Positions 46,617-59,460 of a DNA stretch of 64,000 nt are shown in pieces. The first letter of the stretch is position 1. Each line of letters begins with the position of its first letter. The stretch is from Ceratodon purpureus (Eukaryota; Streptophyta; Bryopsida; Pseudoditrichales; Ditrichaceae), in assembly GCA_014871385.1 (NCBI GenBank), contig CM026427.1:1546068-1610067 (forward strand), written 5' to 3'. The position numbers were made by a program, and so were the translations under genes. The notes beneath the pieces were generated by a model. That model was not told the origin of the DNA. It saw only the letters and a program-made list of their open reading frames with translations, and did not search any database.

Positions 46617-48910
46617 TTGCTTCTACAGGCAAGTACCTATGGATCTAGGAAGGCAAGGAAACGTCAAGCTACACAAGAAGAGAGACGACTGGGTGGAGCA
46701 GAGGTGGGTGCGGAAGGAGATATCCCCAACGTGAGTCTCACTGCGGAGGTCGGAGGAGGATGGTTCGGCGCCGAAGAGACAGTGCCGTCGGAGGGAGACG
46801 ACGTAAGAGCGAGAGAGGAGAGCGGGAGAGTGCATGCGGGAGAAGGGCTTGGCGGGGTTCCAGCCTGGCCCGGGCAGGTCCGAGCTGGCGACGACATGGG
46901 TGGCTCGGCAGGCTGCGGGAGGGAGCCGGCACAGGCTGGCGGGGACAGGGCACGCGGGGCCAGTCCGGATGGGGACAGGTTGGGTGGACGGTTGGGGACC
47001 CGCATCGGTGGAGGGAGGGAGACCGGCATGGGTGGAGGGAGGGGGACCCGGATGGGTGGAGAGAGTGATGCATGCATGGAGAGGGGGGACCGCATGGGTG
47101 GAGGGAGGGGGTACCGCATGGATGAAAATATATTCAATGGGAATGAGATTGAGGACATGGGTATGGCATTTGATGAGCCTGAAATGGGAACAATTGGAAG
47201 TGGTGATGAAAGTGTAGGTTTTCCTGAGATTGAAAGTGAAGCAGAAAGTGTTGAAGAGGTTCCAGACTTAGAAAATGGAGAACGTGGAACTGGCCTAAGA
47301 TATGACTTCAGGGATGAGACATGGGATGAGTCTAATTTCACATATTCACCAATGCCTATGCCATTCAGTGGAAGGAGGAGGGGTCCTTCCACAACCTATC
47401 GTGGTGTTCCTTCTTTTGGGACACTCATTGCCCTTTTTTGGACACCCGCTATTCTGAGTACCATTGTCCAGGAAACAAACCAGTATGCTCATCAACCGGT
47501 CAATGCAAATGGTGACATAAAGGGTGGATCAAGGTGGAAAGACACTACCGTGCTTGAATTGCAAGCTTTCATGGCCATGGCATTATATATGGGCATGAAA
47601 GTGCAACCCAACTACTATACTTATTGGAGCATCTCCGATTTCTTTCATTGTCCTATCATTTCTGGTATTATGAGCAGAAACGGCTTTCAAGAGCTAAGGA
47701 GGTGTTTGCATCTAACCAATTTGGATGGTGTTAGAAGGGGAGACCCAAGATATGATAAAATTGGACAAACTAGATGGCTTGTGGAAGCCATAAGAGATAG
47801 ATGTAAGAGTGCTTGGTGTCTTGGCAAGTTTCTAACAGTGGATGAAATGATGATTCGATACAAAGGTACGTATTCTCCTATCCGACAGTATATGCCCAAA
47901 AAGCCCCTAAAATGGGGCTTGAAGTATGGTGTCTTGCATGCTCAATTTCTAAATATGTCTATAGCTTTGAAATTTATTGTGGCAAGGATAATATTGTTAT
48001 GCCTTCACTTGGTGAGACAGTGCAACCTGGACCTAATGTTGGTGAAACTAACTTAGCCCACAATGTGGTGATGAGGTTATGCTATGGTCTATGGAATGTT
48101 GGTCATTGCCTCACACTGGACAATTATTTTTCTAGCATAGGACTATTTACCTCTCTTCTAGCTTGTGGGATCTATGCTAGAGGCACCATCAGGCAAAACC
48201 GGATTGGACTTCCTCTTTTTTTGAAGAACTTAGCCTGTTTCAAGAATGTGCCACAAGGGACAACGCACTAGAGGATGCATGTAAGTCGATCCATCTCTAC
48301 TGTAATGTGGAAAGATAAGAAGCCAGTTCTTCTAATTTCTACACACAGTTTGCCAATTCAACCCCCATGTGAACAACCCGTGGTTAGCGTGCCCCGACGC
48401 AATGGGGCTGTTCGGGAGATGATTCAGACATCACGAGTGCTGAAGGAGTACACCACCCACATGCGTGGAGTGGATGTAGCTAATCAGTTGCGAGCATCAT
48501 ACTCATGCCAGGTTCGAAGCCACAAATGGTGGCATCGAATCTTTTTCTTTTTGCTAGATGTCACTGTGGTGAATATGTACATTATCTATCTAGATTGTGT
48601 GGCAAATTCTAATTCCGGGAATCCAGTGACACCTATGACTCATCTCCAGTTCAAGCAACGTTTGTGTGAGGAGTTATTAGCAGGTTGGCCCAGAAAATCC
48701 ACTGAACCTGCTGACTTACCACCCTTACCACAGCGTCTGGTGATACATACTCCTTCACATTCTACCTTGAGGCGGCGTTGTGTGGTTTGTATGGTAAAAG
48801 ATCCACATTACTATTGCCACAAATGCGGTGACAAATTTATGTACTTGAATGATGGGTGCTATGAGAGGTGGCATATCAATTTGGCACTACGGCGGCGACG
48901 AGATTATTGA
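46617..48910 (+). pseudogene. piggyBac transposase (DDE_Tnp_1_7 type), decayed
   Basis: The N-terminal part is Gly/Arg-repeat-rich and then acidic. The core contains FWTPAILSTIVQETNQYA, ALYMGMKVQPNYYTYW, FLTVDEMMIRYKGTYSPIRQ (first Asp), LTLDNYFSS (second Asp), MRGVDVANQLRASY (third Asp) and a C-terminal Cys-rich finger (CVVCMVKDPHYYCHKCGDKF). All are in the order expected for piggyBac. One frame change lies near 47924, where a base appears lost between the codons for LK and VWCLA. One in-frame TAG lies at 48269-48271. Otherwise it is open, so inactivation is recent. It ends RRRRDY at 48910. I could not fix the TTAA ends. Confidence 0.8.
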
Positions 48911-50530
48911 CTAAAGGTATGTGAATCCATGAAAATCTTATTATGTAAATTATATTTTAGGTGCCACTTATTTTGTTGCACTTTTATTTATGTTTTGACT
49001 CACAGTTTCTTAGAAGATTGTTGTACTGATTTGTACCTTTATATTTCACGCATTGTATGGTATCACCGATTCACCATCTCTGAATTTTATTTTCATATAT
49101 GCTTGTGGTAGGAACAGAGAGCTGAAATCAAATTCAACATCACTGAATCAGGAAAACAGGGGAAGGTGGGGCGGCTGCTGCTGCACAGGCTGTGGCAATT
49201 GCAAGGGGCATGGGGCAAAGGCGTGGGCATGGGGCATGGGCAGGGGCATATCCATTGGTTCATCTGCAAATGGGCTGGGGCTTGGTGAGCTGGGGGAGCA
49301 GGGTCGGAAGTTGAAGCTTCACTGCAGTAATACTGTACTTTCATTACTGTTGACTCAGTGAGTCATCAATGCCCACAACCTTCAATTGTTGCTGCAGTTA
49401 TTACTGCATATAGAATTTTAGATGGATCTTGTCTTTTTGCAGCAAGGGTGGGAGGGAGGATGGAGGGGTTCCAATATTCCATGGCTGCCCCTTCTATTTT
49501 ACTGAAATTTGGAACACTATATCCTTCCAAAATTCATAGTAAATTGAGAATTTCTATTTTCCTTGAAATTTTTTTTGCCTTGGTTTTCAAATGTGCCAAG
49601 CTACAATTTGACCGTTCAGACTCATGGAAACACATTTACATCATGAGCTATTGAAATCAACACCGTCTTTACCAAATAAACCGAGTTTAGACCCCTTCCA
49701 ACAAAATAATTTCGTCACGGATCATAGATCTGAATGAAGATCTGAAATTTTTTGTACGCATTCCCAACTTAGTGGGCTCCTAGGAAAAAAATACAAGCAC
49801 CATGTTTGGACCCATATTCATCCACTTTCGCTTTGCACAGAGGAGCAACTGTCTTTCTAGCAGTGGCAAAATAATGTTTACTACAGACTTTGGATGTTAT
49901 GATCTTCAAAATGGTGATGATCCAACGGTTCAAACTTAAACATTGACTACTGATGGTAATAACCTTCAAGATCTTACGGTTGGAAGTACAAAAAATAGAT
50001 CAAATTCAGGTCCTATATTTCACATTCCACTAGGTGGTAGGAAATCGAAGTTTTTGACATTGGAGCTCCAAAAACATGGTGGTTTTTTAGGGGTTAAGTA
50101 GTAATTAAGTAGTAATAGAAACCGGTTGTATAAAGAAAATATAGGATAATTATTGGTTTCATTGAAAAATTGTCCAAGCATATGTGTGGTGTTGGAGAGA
50201 CAAATAAGTTTTTCTGTATCTATAAAAAAATCCTCAAGAAGCTCTTCAAAATGCCTATTCACATTAAATTTTTCAAAAAATTACAAATTAAATTGAAATT
50301 TTAGGAACCTTGGTTAAGTTTTAAAAAAACCCATTCCAGGACAATTATCCTGTAGAGGTTAAGTTAAATATCGGACGCCAATATTACTCGTGTCCAAAAA
50401 CTAAAATAAAGTAATATTGGATACCTTTACAAATAACTCTATAGATGATTTTAGAATTTCTAGCATGATTGATTTCAATTGGCGCAATCTAGCACCTCCT
50501 GGAAGAAATAAAAAAATCTTTTACACAATA
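48911..50530. other. non-coding region right of piggyBac
   Basis: A GC-rich GGGCATGG-type patch lies at about 49200-49300. The rest is AT-rich. An 11-bp inverted repeat, CCAATATTACT / AGTAATATTGG, lies at 50378-50388 and 50410-50420. No gene is visible. The right end of the piggyBac unit is presumably here. Confidence 0.45.
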
Positions 50531-50554
50531 AGGTAGCGACACCCATAAGCGTCC

Positions 50555-51153
50555 AAGTATGGAAATACGGTCTGTTACAACCACAAAGGAAGTTTGAAAA
50601 AAATACCTGCAGATTAGCAATTGGGAGTGAAAAATATTTGCTTTGACAAATGATGTTTCGTGACAAACATGAATTCGTAGGAATTATTTGAAGTACAAAA
50701 TGAACATACTTATATGCCTGTCCATAGGTGGAGCTAGAAATGACCACCACCAAAGTCTTTGTTGTCCTGTAGCGACTTAAAACCGGCAAAGATAGTTCGT
50801 ATAAAAATAGAACAGGGGATTAAAAAACGTCTCGCCATGGTTCAAAATTCCAAGCTGTGGATAAGCAAAGACTACCAACAGAGGAAGAAAATGCTGGCCC
50901 CTAGGATTCCTTAACCAAGCACTATTAACATAAAAAGCAACAGTAAATGAACCTAACACCGCCCTCCAAGAACAGAGAATTGTGACTGTTGTCCCCTTCG
51001 CCACCACTGAAGTGACCCAAATTAGACCGCAACAGCCTGGCGTCGCAACGGCTCCTGACTACCAGATCCGAAAATCACGTGTCTGCATGTAGACTGCGCC
51101 TCACCAGCCCGTCGAAGCGAGTCTTCTGGCTTCAGCATCCCTCCGCTTATCAG
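50555..51153. other. 3' non-coding part of the pogo element
   Basis: AT-rich sequence between the left inverted repeat and the transposase stop. No gene is visible. Confidence 0.6.
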
Positions 51154-53574
51154 TCATACTGCTTGCGCTCCTTCTCCCATCGCCTCACCGGACGTGCTTA
51201 CGCGGGTCGAGCCCCTGGATGCAAGTCTTCTGGCCTCTGCCTCCCTCCGCTTTCGGCAGCGCTCACTTTCTTTCCGAGCCTTCTCGCGCTCCTTCTTCAC
51301 TCGCTTGCGGTCTGCGTGCACCCTGCGCAAAACCCTGTCAGCTTCCTTTTGTGCTCTCTCCTGTTCTCGTTGTAGCTTTTTCTGTTCCGCAAGCTTCTTT
51401 CGCTCCTCACGTTCCTTTGCCACGGCTACCTTTCTCCCAGCTTTCGCCTCCATCGTCGAAATATAGTCCTCGGAGGTCATAATTATGGACTTGGAGTAGT
51501 CGACCAGGGGCTCGCCATCCCGTCGTGCTCGCCTCACCGACCGCACCAGCTGTGGCAGCTCGAAGAAATTTTGAGGCAGCAGCGGCACTTCTTCTTCTCC
51601 GTTGGAGTTGAGGGTTGCCTCCGAATCAACCTGAACGGGCTCCTGAGGATCTTCTTCAACGAAGAAGTGCGGCGCTTCGTGAGTATCGACCTGCGTCTCT
51701 GGCACGCAGTCGACGTCTGATGCGGCCGCCCTATCAAGGTTTGTCTCGTCTTCAGAGTCGTTGTTGGACTCATAGCAGTCGTCGTGTTCCTCTGCAGGCA
51801 TTACGTAGCACTCGCTCGGGGCCATGTATGCATCCATGGCTCTGGGATTCAGAGGCCATATCCCCGTGCAAGCGAAGCCTTTTTTTATTTTTTCTGCTGT
51901 CAGTGCTTTCTTTAACCCTAGCGAGACCCACTCCGCCAGATCTTCCTTGCTTGCTCCTTTTCCCTTGTTTTTCACTGTCCATCTGTCTCTATAAGCGCGA
52001 AATGCCACTTTGAATGGTTTGAATATGCTAACATCTAGTGGCTGTAATCTATGACTCGTATGGCTAGGTAGTGTGATGATATCAAGCCCCTCAGCCTTTG
52101 CTTTCTGTACCACCTCTAACGTCACATGCGACCCATGGCCATCAAGAACAAACAAGTGCCTGTTTTCTTGTGACAGTCCATACGTTTCCCTCACTATTGT
52201 TATGAAATGCGTGATCCAGGCAGAAAATAAGAAAGCCGTCATCCACGCATTCGGCTGCATCGCCATACAAGCCTTGGGTTCACATCTGATGATGTAGTTT
52301 CGCAATTTCCTCTTGCCTTTGAATATGTAAAAGTTAGGAATGAAACTGCCTGCTGCATTGACACATGACAGAACTGTGAGGTGCTCTCTACTGTCAGGTA
52401 CTGTTGCATGAACGGATCTAGTGCCACGCCGTGCGAATACAAGCGTTCCACCTCCATTCTTCCCGGCCTGCGCACCTGACTCATCTGCATTCCAGATCTG
52501 CGAAGGTGAGTACCCTTCGCACTCATAAACTTTTTGCAAATTTTCATAGAAAGATGCTACACTGCCTTCGTTCAGCCCCCTTGCCCGCCCCTCCTCTAAC
52601 CCCTGTGGACAGCGCAATGTGAGCTCAGGATGCCGCAGGCGGAACCATCGCATCCAACCTCGGCCGGGTATGCCCTCTTTGAACGGTGTCCAGCGCTCCT
52701 GAGTAATCTCGGCAACCTTGCTTCGCAGCTCTATTACCGACACCGGATGTCCCACTGCTTGCATGTCCAACATCCACTGCACCACGGTGCTCTCCTCTGC
52801 CGCACTCAGGACCCCTGCTCTCCCTTTCTTTCTCTGTGTTGTTCTACCCAAGTAGTGATCGCGAAGTGATGACGCTGGAATATCAAAGTTACGAGCCACA
52901 GCTTTGATTTTTTCACCACTGTCGATGGTAGCAATCGCCGCGTCTAGCTGTGCGTTGGTCCAGGTTCCTGTCCATCGTTTTTTGCTTGCGGTGACTGCGT
53001 CATCTGTGCACACTTCTGCTGGCCTCCCTCAGCCCTCTCTTATCTGCTGCAGTTCCTCCGTGCATTCGGCCCCTTGCGCCTCCCTCTGCTGTTGCAGGTT
53101 AGCAGGACCCGTAGCTCTCGGCCTTCTCGCGCTCCGTCCGGCTCTTGTTAATCCTACAGTTGACTGTCTGTTCAGCCCTTGCCCGCGCCCTCGTACATCG
53201 CTGCAGACAACGCCGCGGCCCCTAGTCCCGTCGCTGGCCTCCCCCCGCCCTCCCGTCGCAGCGCCGTGGAAGATACTGCCCCTCCTATCGTCGCTGGCCT
53301 CTCCCGGCCCTCGACTCGCAGTAGCTCTTGAACCGGTCCGCCAGGCATCAATGCCATCGAACTCCCCTTGCAAAGCTCTCGACGCCACTGGTCTCTCCAC
53401 AAAGAATCGAAACTCCTGACAGTGCTCTTGACTCTCATGGAAGCTATGTGTACTGTGAGAACTCTCATGAAAGCTTAACTGATCACTATAAGGAGACCAT
53501 ACTCCACAATTTACATTTGCATAATGTTGTAACTCTGGTGTCCATGATTGTGGCTCATTGAAGCTTCTCTCCAT
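51154..53574 (-). pseudogene. pogo/CENP-B-like transposase with one in-frame stop
   Basis: From the ATG at 53574 (MERSFNEPQSW) the frame runs to a TGA at 53029-53031, then continues open in the same frame to 51154, about 806 codons in all. The second part has a PSQ/CENP-B-type HTH (KRWTGTWTNAQLDAAI..SLRDHYLGR) and a Tc5-like HTH. The DDE_1 core has IWNADESG, HLFVLDGHGSHV and LPSHTSHRLQPLDVSIFKP, which supply three Asp. A Lys/Glu/Arg-rich coiled tail follows. No ATG precedes the HTH after the stop, so the single nonsense codon probably inactivates it. Read-through or an unseen intron is the alternative. Confidence 0.85.
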
Positions 53575-54138
53575 GTATTCCTCACTCTCGATGCTATTTG
53601 AGGACTTATTGACGTTGGAAGTGTAGCAAATATCCAGAACACACTCAAAACTTAAGGGAAATGGAAGATTGAAGTTGCTAATGACGGAAGGGACCCTCAC
53701 TTAACTTAAACCTTTTTGTGTTTTGCTAATACCTTATACCAAGACCGCCGACCTTCTTAACCACCTTGCAACCCTCATATTTATGATAGTTCATTTACCT
53801 TAAGCTGCCGTCACAAATCCCATATCCAGCTTTATGCGCACAGTAATCCACCTTACAATGTACCTTTAAACCACTCATTAATCTCTTATGTTGCCATGCA
53901 AATCACCCTAAACTATCCGCTCAACCACCTCCCAATATTACTCCATTAAAACACTATGCACTTTGCACCATCACAGCCAACACCCATTTCCAACCATTTG
54001 GCACAAAATTACATAGCAATAGTCACCCTTTACTGTTCCTTTTTCGTAAAAATCAGGTATGGGACTGAAAAGGTTAGCAATGGGTCCAATTATAGGACAC
54101 GCCTATGGGGACAGGGACGCTTATGGGTGTCGCTACCT

Positions 54139-54508
54139 TAGAGCTTGATTTGTCTCACTCAACCATCCCACACTGGAATCCGTGAAGTAAACAAACCAAG
54201 TTGCCGTCAATGTGCTCAACGGCACGGGTCCCACTAGTTAAAATAAAATTTAAAAAAAAAACAATCACCGGTCCTGAACCTGCACCTGCAAAGAAAACTT
54301 TCTTAACTTACCTAAACACTTGACACGACGACAATTCCACTTGGAACCCCGGAACCCTAATCCCCTGTCTCTCCCAAAAACCAGAACCTCACTCTCAACT
54401 TACAGCAATCAACACCGATTGCACCCGAATTGCAGCGCTCGCAATCGCCATGAAGCGCAATCCATCGCCATAGCTGCATCTCCACACTGCCAGCGATGAC
54501 CGTCAGCA
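54139..54508. promoter_or_regulatory. promoter and 5' leader of the INTS4-like gene
   Basis: 370 bp separate the pogo element from the start codon. C/A-rich leader sequence (54290-54508) is typical of a plant 5' UTR. The transposon therefore marks the edge of the remaining native promoter. Confidence 0.5.
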
Positions 54509-57500
54509 ATGGAGCAGGACACAACGCTCGACCACAACCACGGGAAGCTCGCGTTTGATGGCGAGAGCGATGCGCTCGTCAAGCTTCTGCAGGAGCATGT
54601 CACAGCTCTGCACCATGGGGAGCCTCATGTCCGCCGGGGAGCGCTCGCCGGTGTTGCATCTCTCCTGGACTTGACGCGGGAGGTCAAGACGCGGGAGGCG
54701 CTTCTGGGAGTTCTGAAGGTTTGTCTCTGGAGAGAGGACGATCCGTGTCTGGTGCAGGGCGTGGTGAAGGTGCTGGTTGATGTTGCGGTTGTGCCGCTGG
54801 CGAGTGGAGGCCAGGGTTTGGAGGCTGTGGATGCGGGGGCGCGGGATGGATTCGTGTCGTCGACTTCGTCGCCGATGAAGCGGGGAGGGGAGGGTGCAGG
54901 GGAGGAGGAGAGGGAGAGGTTTGCGGTTGTAAGATTGGTTGCGAAGGTGCTGCATGAATTTCTTGCGGGGAAGGATGGGGTGGGGTTAGGGTTGCAGAGT
55001 TCGGTGCGGGTGCAAGTGCTGCATTCGTTGCTGAAGGTCGGGGAGAAGAGTGAGGGAGTTGTGACGTGGGAGTCGCTGGGGTTGGTGGTGCGACGGCAGC
55101 TGAGGAGTAGTGATCCTCGCGTGCGGGCGGTGGCGTTGCGGTTGCTGGTTGAGAGCGTGCAGGAGAGGAGGGTTGGAGAGGTGGAGAATGTGAAGAGGAG
55201 GCGCGTTGGAGAAGCGACGGGCGTGGGTGAGGTCCAGGGGAGTGCAGACGTAGAAATGAAGTTAGTTAGGAGTGATGGACATGAAACGGATCAGCAAGTT
55301 GTTGGTAGGTCATCTATGAAGGTAGGGGAGATGCTTTTGGTGTCGCTGGTGGATTACATGAAGGATCCGTATCCGTCTGTGAGGGAGACGGCTGTGAGGG
55401 CGCTGATGAAGCTGCACGGAAAAGGATATGAATTGACAAGTGAGTGTTGCAAGAATGCTGCTATCTTGTACAGGGATTCCTTCGAATACGTGCGCATAGC
55501 TGCGATTGAAATGGTTAGTTGAGAGTTCACCCTTTCTCTGATTTGTGAGGGTTTGCTTCATTTTGACCTGTGTTGTGAGCTTGTCAGTTTCTCAGGGTGT
55601 CGAATTGTGCTCCTCAGAAGCATGTTGAGTTGTATTTAAACAAATGTGCACCTTGCAGGTGGGGCTGTGGGTGAGGAGTCACTTGGATGTGAAGGATCAC
55701 TCGTCTTTGAAGCAACGCACGGAGGCATTTTTACAGGTAGTCTTTCAAGGCAATTTTTTTCAATTATTGGAGAGGGTTTTTGAGCACAGGCTGGTGCCGA
55801 TTTAGGTGAATAGGTTAACCTAGTGTGAGGGGGTAATCATATGCTATGAATGACGCTCTACGGATTTGTAAGGTCGTAGAGCCCTATATCATGGCATCTG
55901 AATATTACCAAGACGTGACTGTGGAATTGAGTTTTTAAATGTACTTGAGAGGTCATCTGTTTTCCTAAACATAACTCCTCTATCGAAGTTCAATATTCAT
56001 TCTTCAATCTAGTTTTCATATAGATCAAATCCATTCTTCTTGTTGGTGACTGCTATACTTTGGTTAGATCATCGACCATTAGGAATTATATTGATATCAT
56101 GCAGTACCATTTCACAGCATTTTTATCACTCGTTCTCTCAGGTTTGCACTACGGTCACAGACATGAATATGAGGGTGAGGGAGGCGGCTTTCCGTGTGCT
56201 TGGTGAGGCGACCAGGATACCAGAGAGCGTGTTACTTCAAACTTTGACCAAGAAAGTGGCTAAGGCTCCCAAAGAAGCGGATGTTTCAAGTAATGCGTCT
56301 ACAGTCGCAAAAGAAGGTGACACTGGCTCACCCAAGTTTGAGGAAGGTGCAAATCTTTTGGACGCAAGTGCTGCTGGTGCGTTTGTGCATGGGCTAGAAG
56401 ATGAGTATCTTGAGGTATATCTTGTCACAACGCTCCATAGTTCTGTCGGTTGACCTATTGGTTGTAGGAGAAAAGCATGGTTTTGCATTATACCGTGGTA
56501 CAGACCGATCCATGTCAGCTTATTTAGAGGCAGATGTTTGTGTATACTTTGTAAACCTTTGTGACAGCTGAACTTGTCGGCTCCTACCAGGTACGATGTG
56601 TGGCAATAGAAGCCTTGGCAAAACTGGCGTGCAAGTGCGAGAGAATGGTTTTTGGTGCTGCGAACCTTCTCCTTGATATGCTGAATGAAGAAGTGGAGGT
56701 TGTGCGGATGCAAGCTTTGTCTGCGCTTTCACAGCTGGCAACTTCCGGCTATCTGTCTGTGCATGACCAACATCTTCATCTGGTAAACCTGGCTTTGTCT
56801 TTTCATGCGCTTCAGCTGTAAATTTTCAGCTTTTGCCCTTTTAGCAATCAGCCATTATGGCGGTCTGGATATCGAAAGGAAAGAAAGGCTCTTAATGAAT
56901 GATTTTGGGTGTACTTCTGTCGTTAAACATTATCTTGCACATTGGCCCTGCAGTTCCTAAGCGTGGTGGAGGACATAAGTCCAGAAATGCGAACTGGTGG
57001 CCGCAACTTGCTGGCTTCGTCCCGACTGCCAAGCTTCAGCACTTTCCATTCTATAGTTCGGGCACTCTTGACCAGTTTAGAGCATCATCCTGAGGTCTGT
57101 GAGACAATATGCCCTCCTACCTCTTCTTGCATGTGCGGTCTGAAGGATTCTCTAATGGAACTAAATAGTTTTCACGGGATTAACTAGAGATTTTGTCTCT
57201 TAGAAGAAAATCTTGACGCATCATATGGAATTTGCTCAAATTGTGATTTTACTACAGGATCGTACAATGTTGCCCAATGCTGTCCCTCAGTTGCTTTTTC
57301 AGGAACTCATTAGACGATCACTCTTTCCTGCAGGACGAAGAGGGTGTAATTAGTACTTTTAGCGTTTTGGGTCAGACCCATCCAACTTACACTGAATGCA
57401 TCACACAGGAGTTGCTTCAGGAGGTAAGCTTTCTAAAACAATTCTTATTTGGTTAAAAGAAAATACGATGGGAATCCTCTTCGAACTTGATCTTTTCCAT

Positions 57501-57866
57501 TAAGTTAATCTGATATCACGGTTGAATATTACTAACGGAGCATTTTGTCACTGTTGTGAATAGATGCAAGGCTATCTCAACGAAGAAGTTGGGCTTGACG
57601 AACCCCGATTTGCTGCAATCTTGTCATTATTTTTGGGCGCTGGACTTTCAAATTCCAACATCGTCTCACTTATACCTGCAAGGTTTCTGTCTTATTCTAG
57701 TTTCATCAGTCATAAACTCCCTGATAGCCTTCCATCGATCAAGTTGCGACCTGTAGGCTTAAAATCAGTGCGTTTTTCTTGGACAAACAGAGAGAAACTG
57801 CAAATGAATGCCCATGTCGGAATTGGCCGCAGAGTTTTACACATATCGAACCCTGCGGCTAGATGA
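54509..57866 (+). CDS. Integrator complex subunit 4 / SIEL-like HEAT-repeat protein
   Basis: I infer seven exons: 54509-55513, 55659-55736, 56142-56414, 56591-56782, 56954-57094, 57334-57423 and 57565-57866, all phase 0, about 693 aa. The order of HEAT-repeat segments matches plant SIEL/INTS4. It includes DPYPSVRETAVRALMKLHGKGYEL, FEYVRIAAIEM, MRVREAAFRVLGEA, GAFVHGLEDEYLE|VRCVAIEALAKLA and VVRMQALSALSQLA. Later come FAAILSLFLGAGLSNS and HKLPDSLPS. INTS4 scaffolds the Integrator cleavage module, and Arabidopsis SIEL is also linked to SHORT-ROOT movement (established). Family members are usually about 930-960 aa. Here the frame stops at 57866 with the C-terminal 200 or more residues missing, and I see no downstream coding exon. 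It is either lineage-specific shortening or truncation. Confidence 0.8.
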
Positions 57867-59460
57867 CATACCTTGTGGAAATTGTTTACTGCTATTACTG
57901 AGTTCATTCTCAGGATTTGTATCAAAGTATTGTGTTATTGATCCCTAGGTTTTGTACATACTTATACTACGGCATCCAAGCCATGTAAACGCTGTAACAC
58001 ATACACAAAATATCCTAATGAAACCAAAGTCTCAACCCTTCGCTCTTGTTGGTTCAGCTCCTTGAGCTGGATGTGGATTTTTTTTCCCGTAAATTCTTAC
58101 TGTGATTGCTTAGGTAAGTTGAGATTCTTGGTTCTCTTGTGACCACTTGTTTGTGGAGGAATGTCGTACTTGTTGCATCCATGGTCCTTAACGTCAAAAC
58201 ACCTTGAGTTGATTTCATGAAAAACACATGAAAACTGCCATATCCAAATAAGGTAATTTGCCTCTCAAAAATGAATCCCTCGGGCTTAAAGCATCAACTC
58301 AACAAGAACGGGTTGATTTAGGGTCTGGTGAGGCTCTCGGTAAACCAATTTTTATACAATGATGCTATAATTTTGGCATAGTGTAGACAATAATCATATC
58401 TTTCTAACAAGACTATTCATGCTTCAAAATTCCTAATAATTTAGGAGATATTTACTCTCAAAGTTTGAAAGCACTATTTGGGCATGCTTAAATTTGCCCA
58501 AAACTGGGGTATATGCTCATTTATCCTCAAAATCTGCCCAAAATAAAGTACATTATAGAAAGTTCAAAAATTTATCAAAATTTGAGATTTTACTTTTTTA
58601 AACTCCATTTTCTTCTATATGTAAAAGAGGTATTGATGTATGTTCTGACAATTTGAATTTCCAATTCAATAATTTTTTACATGCTTTTATCTTTGTCAAA
58701 AACTAGCCTTTGTATTTGAATTTCAGAATACCCCCATGTAAAAAATAATGTTTTCTCAAGGTTCTATATGTCCAATGAAGGAGAACAAGAATTTGAAGAG
58801 ACTCCATTCATATCTACTTGAAAAAGTGGTATTTCTGGCCCCTAAAACACTATTGTCTCTTTATAGTTCAGAGGAATTTTTTATTTTTTTTCCAACTTCA
58901 AAATTTGTAGTCTCACAAACGGTGTGGGGTTTGTATCTAAGATTTGGTGTACATATACATGTACAAATTAGGTACTGAATTTAACGGTTACACTCTTCAA
59001 AATACTTCACAAATTAAATTTTTAAGGAGAAATTGCAGAATTTGATGTCAAAAACTTTAGGGGTCAGATTTTATGATTTTTGTTGTTTAGCAAAAAATCG
59101 TGAAATATGTCCTAAAATGGCTTAGAAATAACAAAAAAATAATGAAATATCTATTTTTCAAGAAACTTTATATTTTCTATATTTAGAACCATTTTCAGGC
59201 GAACCTGCTATGATGCTACGTACACACAGACACAGATCCTGTCCAGCCTCACTCTCAACCCCTCCTCATGATTGAAACTCTGACTCCAACGCACACAACC
59301 AAAAGCATGCTCCAAAAACACCACAACCTGACGGAACGCCATAATACCACTATAATACCCGCCATATACCCATCGTAATACCCGCCCTATACACAGATAT
59401 CAATCCCACGAAATGCACTGCCCGACCACAGACACTGCCAATACCAATACAACACCCGGC
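57867..59460. other. intergenic AT-rich region
   Basis: No gene was recognised. About 58130-59200 is very AT-rich with TTTGGGCA/TGCCCAAA-like short inversions near 58480-58540 and may be an old insertion. About 59340-59400 has repeated ATACCCGCC. The C-terminal exons expected of INTS4 are not visible. Confidence 0.5.

Larger units (their letters stand above)
50531..54138 (-). mobile_element. pogo-type Tc1/mariner element, 3.6 kb
   Basis: Perfect 24-bp terminal inverted repeats begin AGGTAGCGACACCCATAAGC (50531-50554 and 54115-54138). Each is flanked by a TA dinucleotide (50529-50530, 54139-54140), the duplication expected for Tc1/mariner. It holds one long pogo transposase frame on the minus strand. 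Perfect termini indicate a young insertion. Confidence 0.92.

Noticed and set aside
46664-47392. Pro/Ser-rich minus-strand frame of 242 codons
   Set aside because: It is antisense to the Gly/Arg-repeat N-terminal part of the piggyBac frame and has no independent support.
44708-50092. TTAACCC ... GGGGTTAA as the two ends of the piggyBac element
   Set aside because: Beyond the first few bases the two sides do not form an inverted repeat, so the pairing is not convincing.
50378-50420. 11-bp inverted repeat as a possible MITE
   Set aside because: No flanking target duplication or second copy was seen, and the spacing of about 20 bp makes a chance hairpin in AT-rich DNA likely.
51194-51482. Ser/Arg/Leu-rich plus-strand frames
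   Set aside because: They are shadows of the Lys/Glu-rich C-terminus of the pogo transposase on the other strand.
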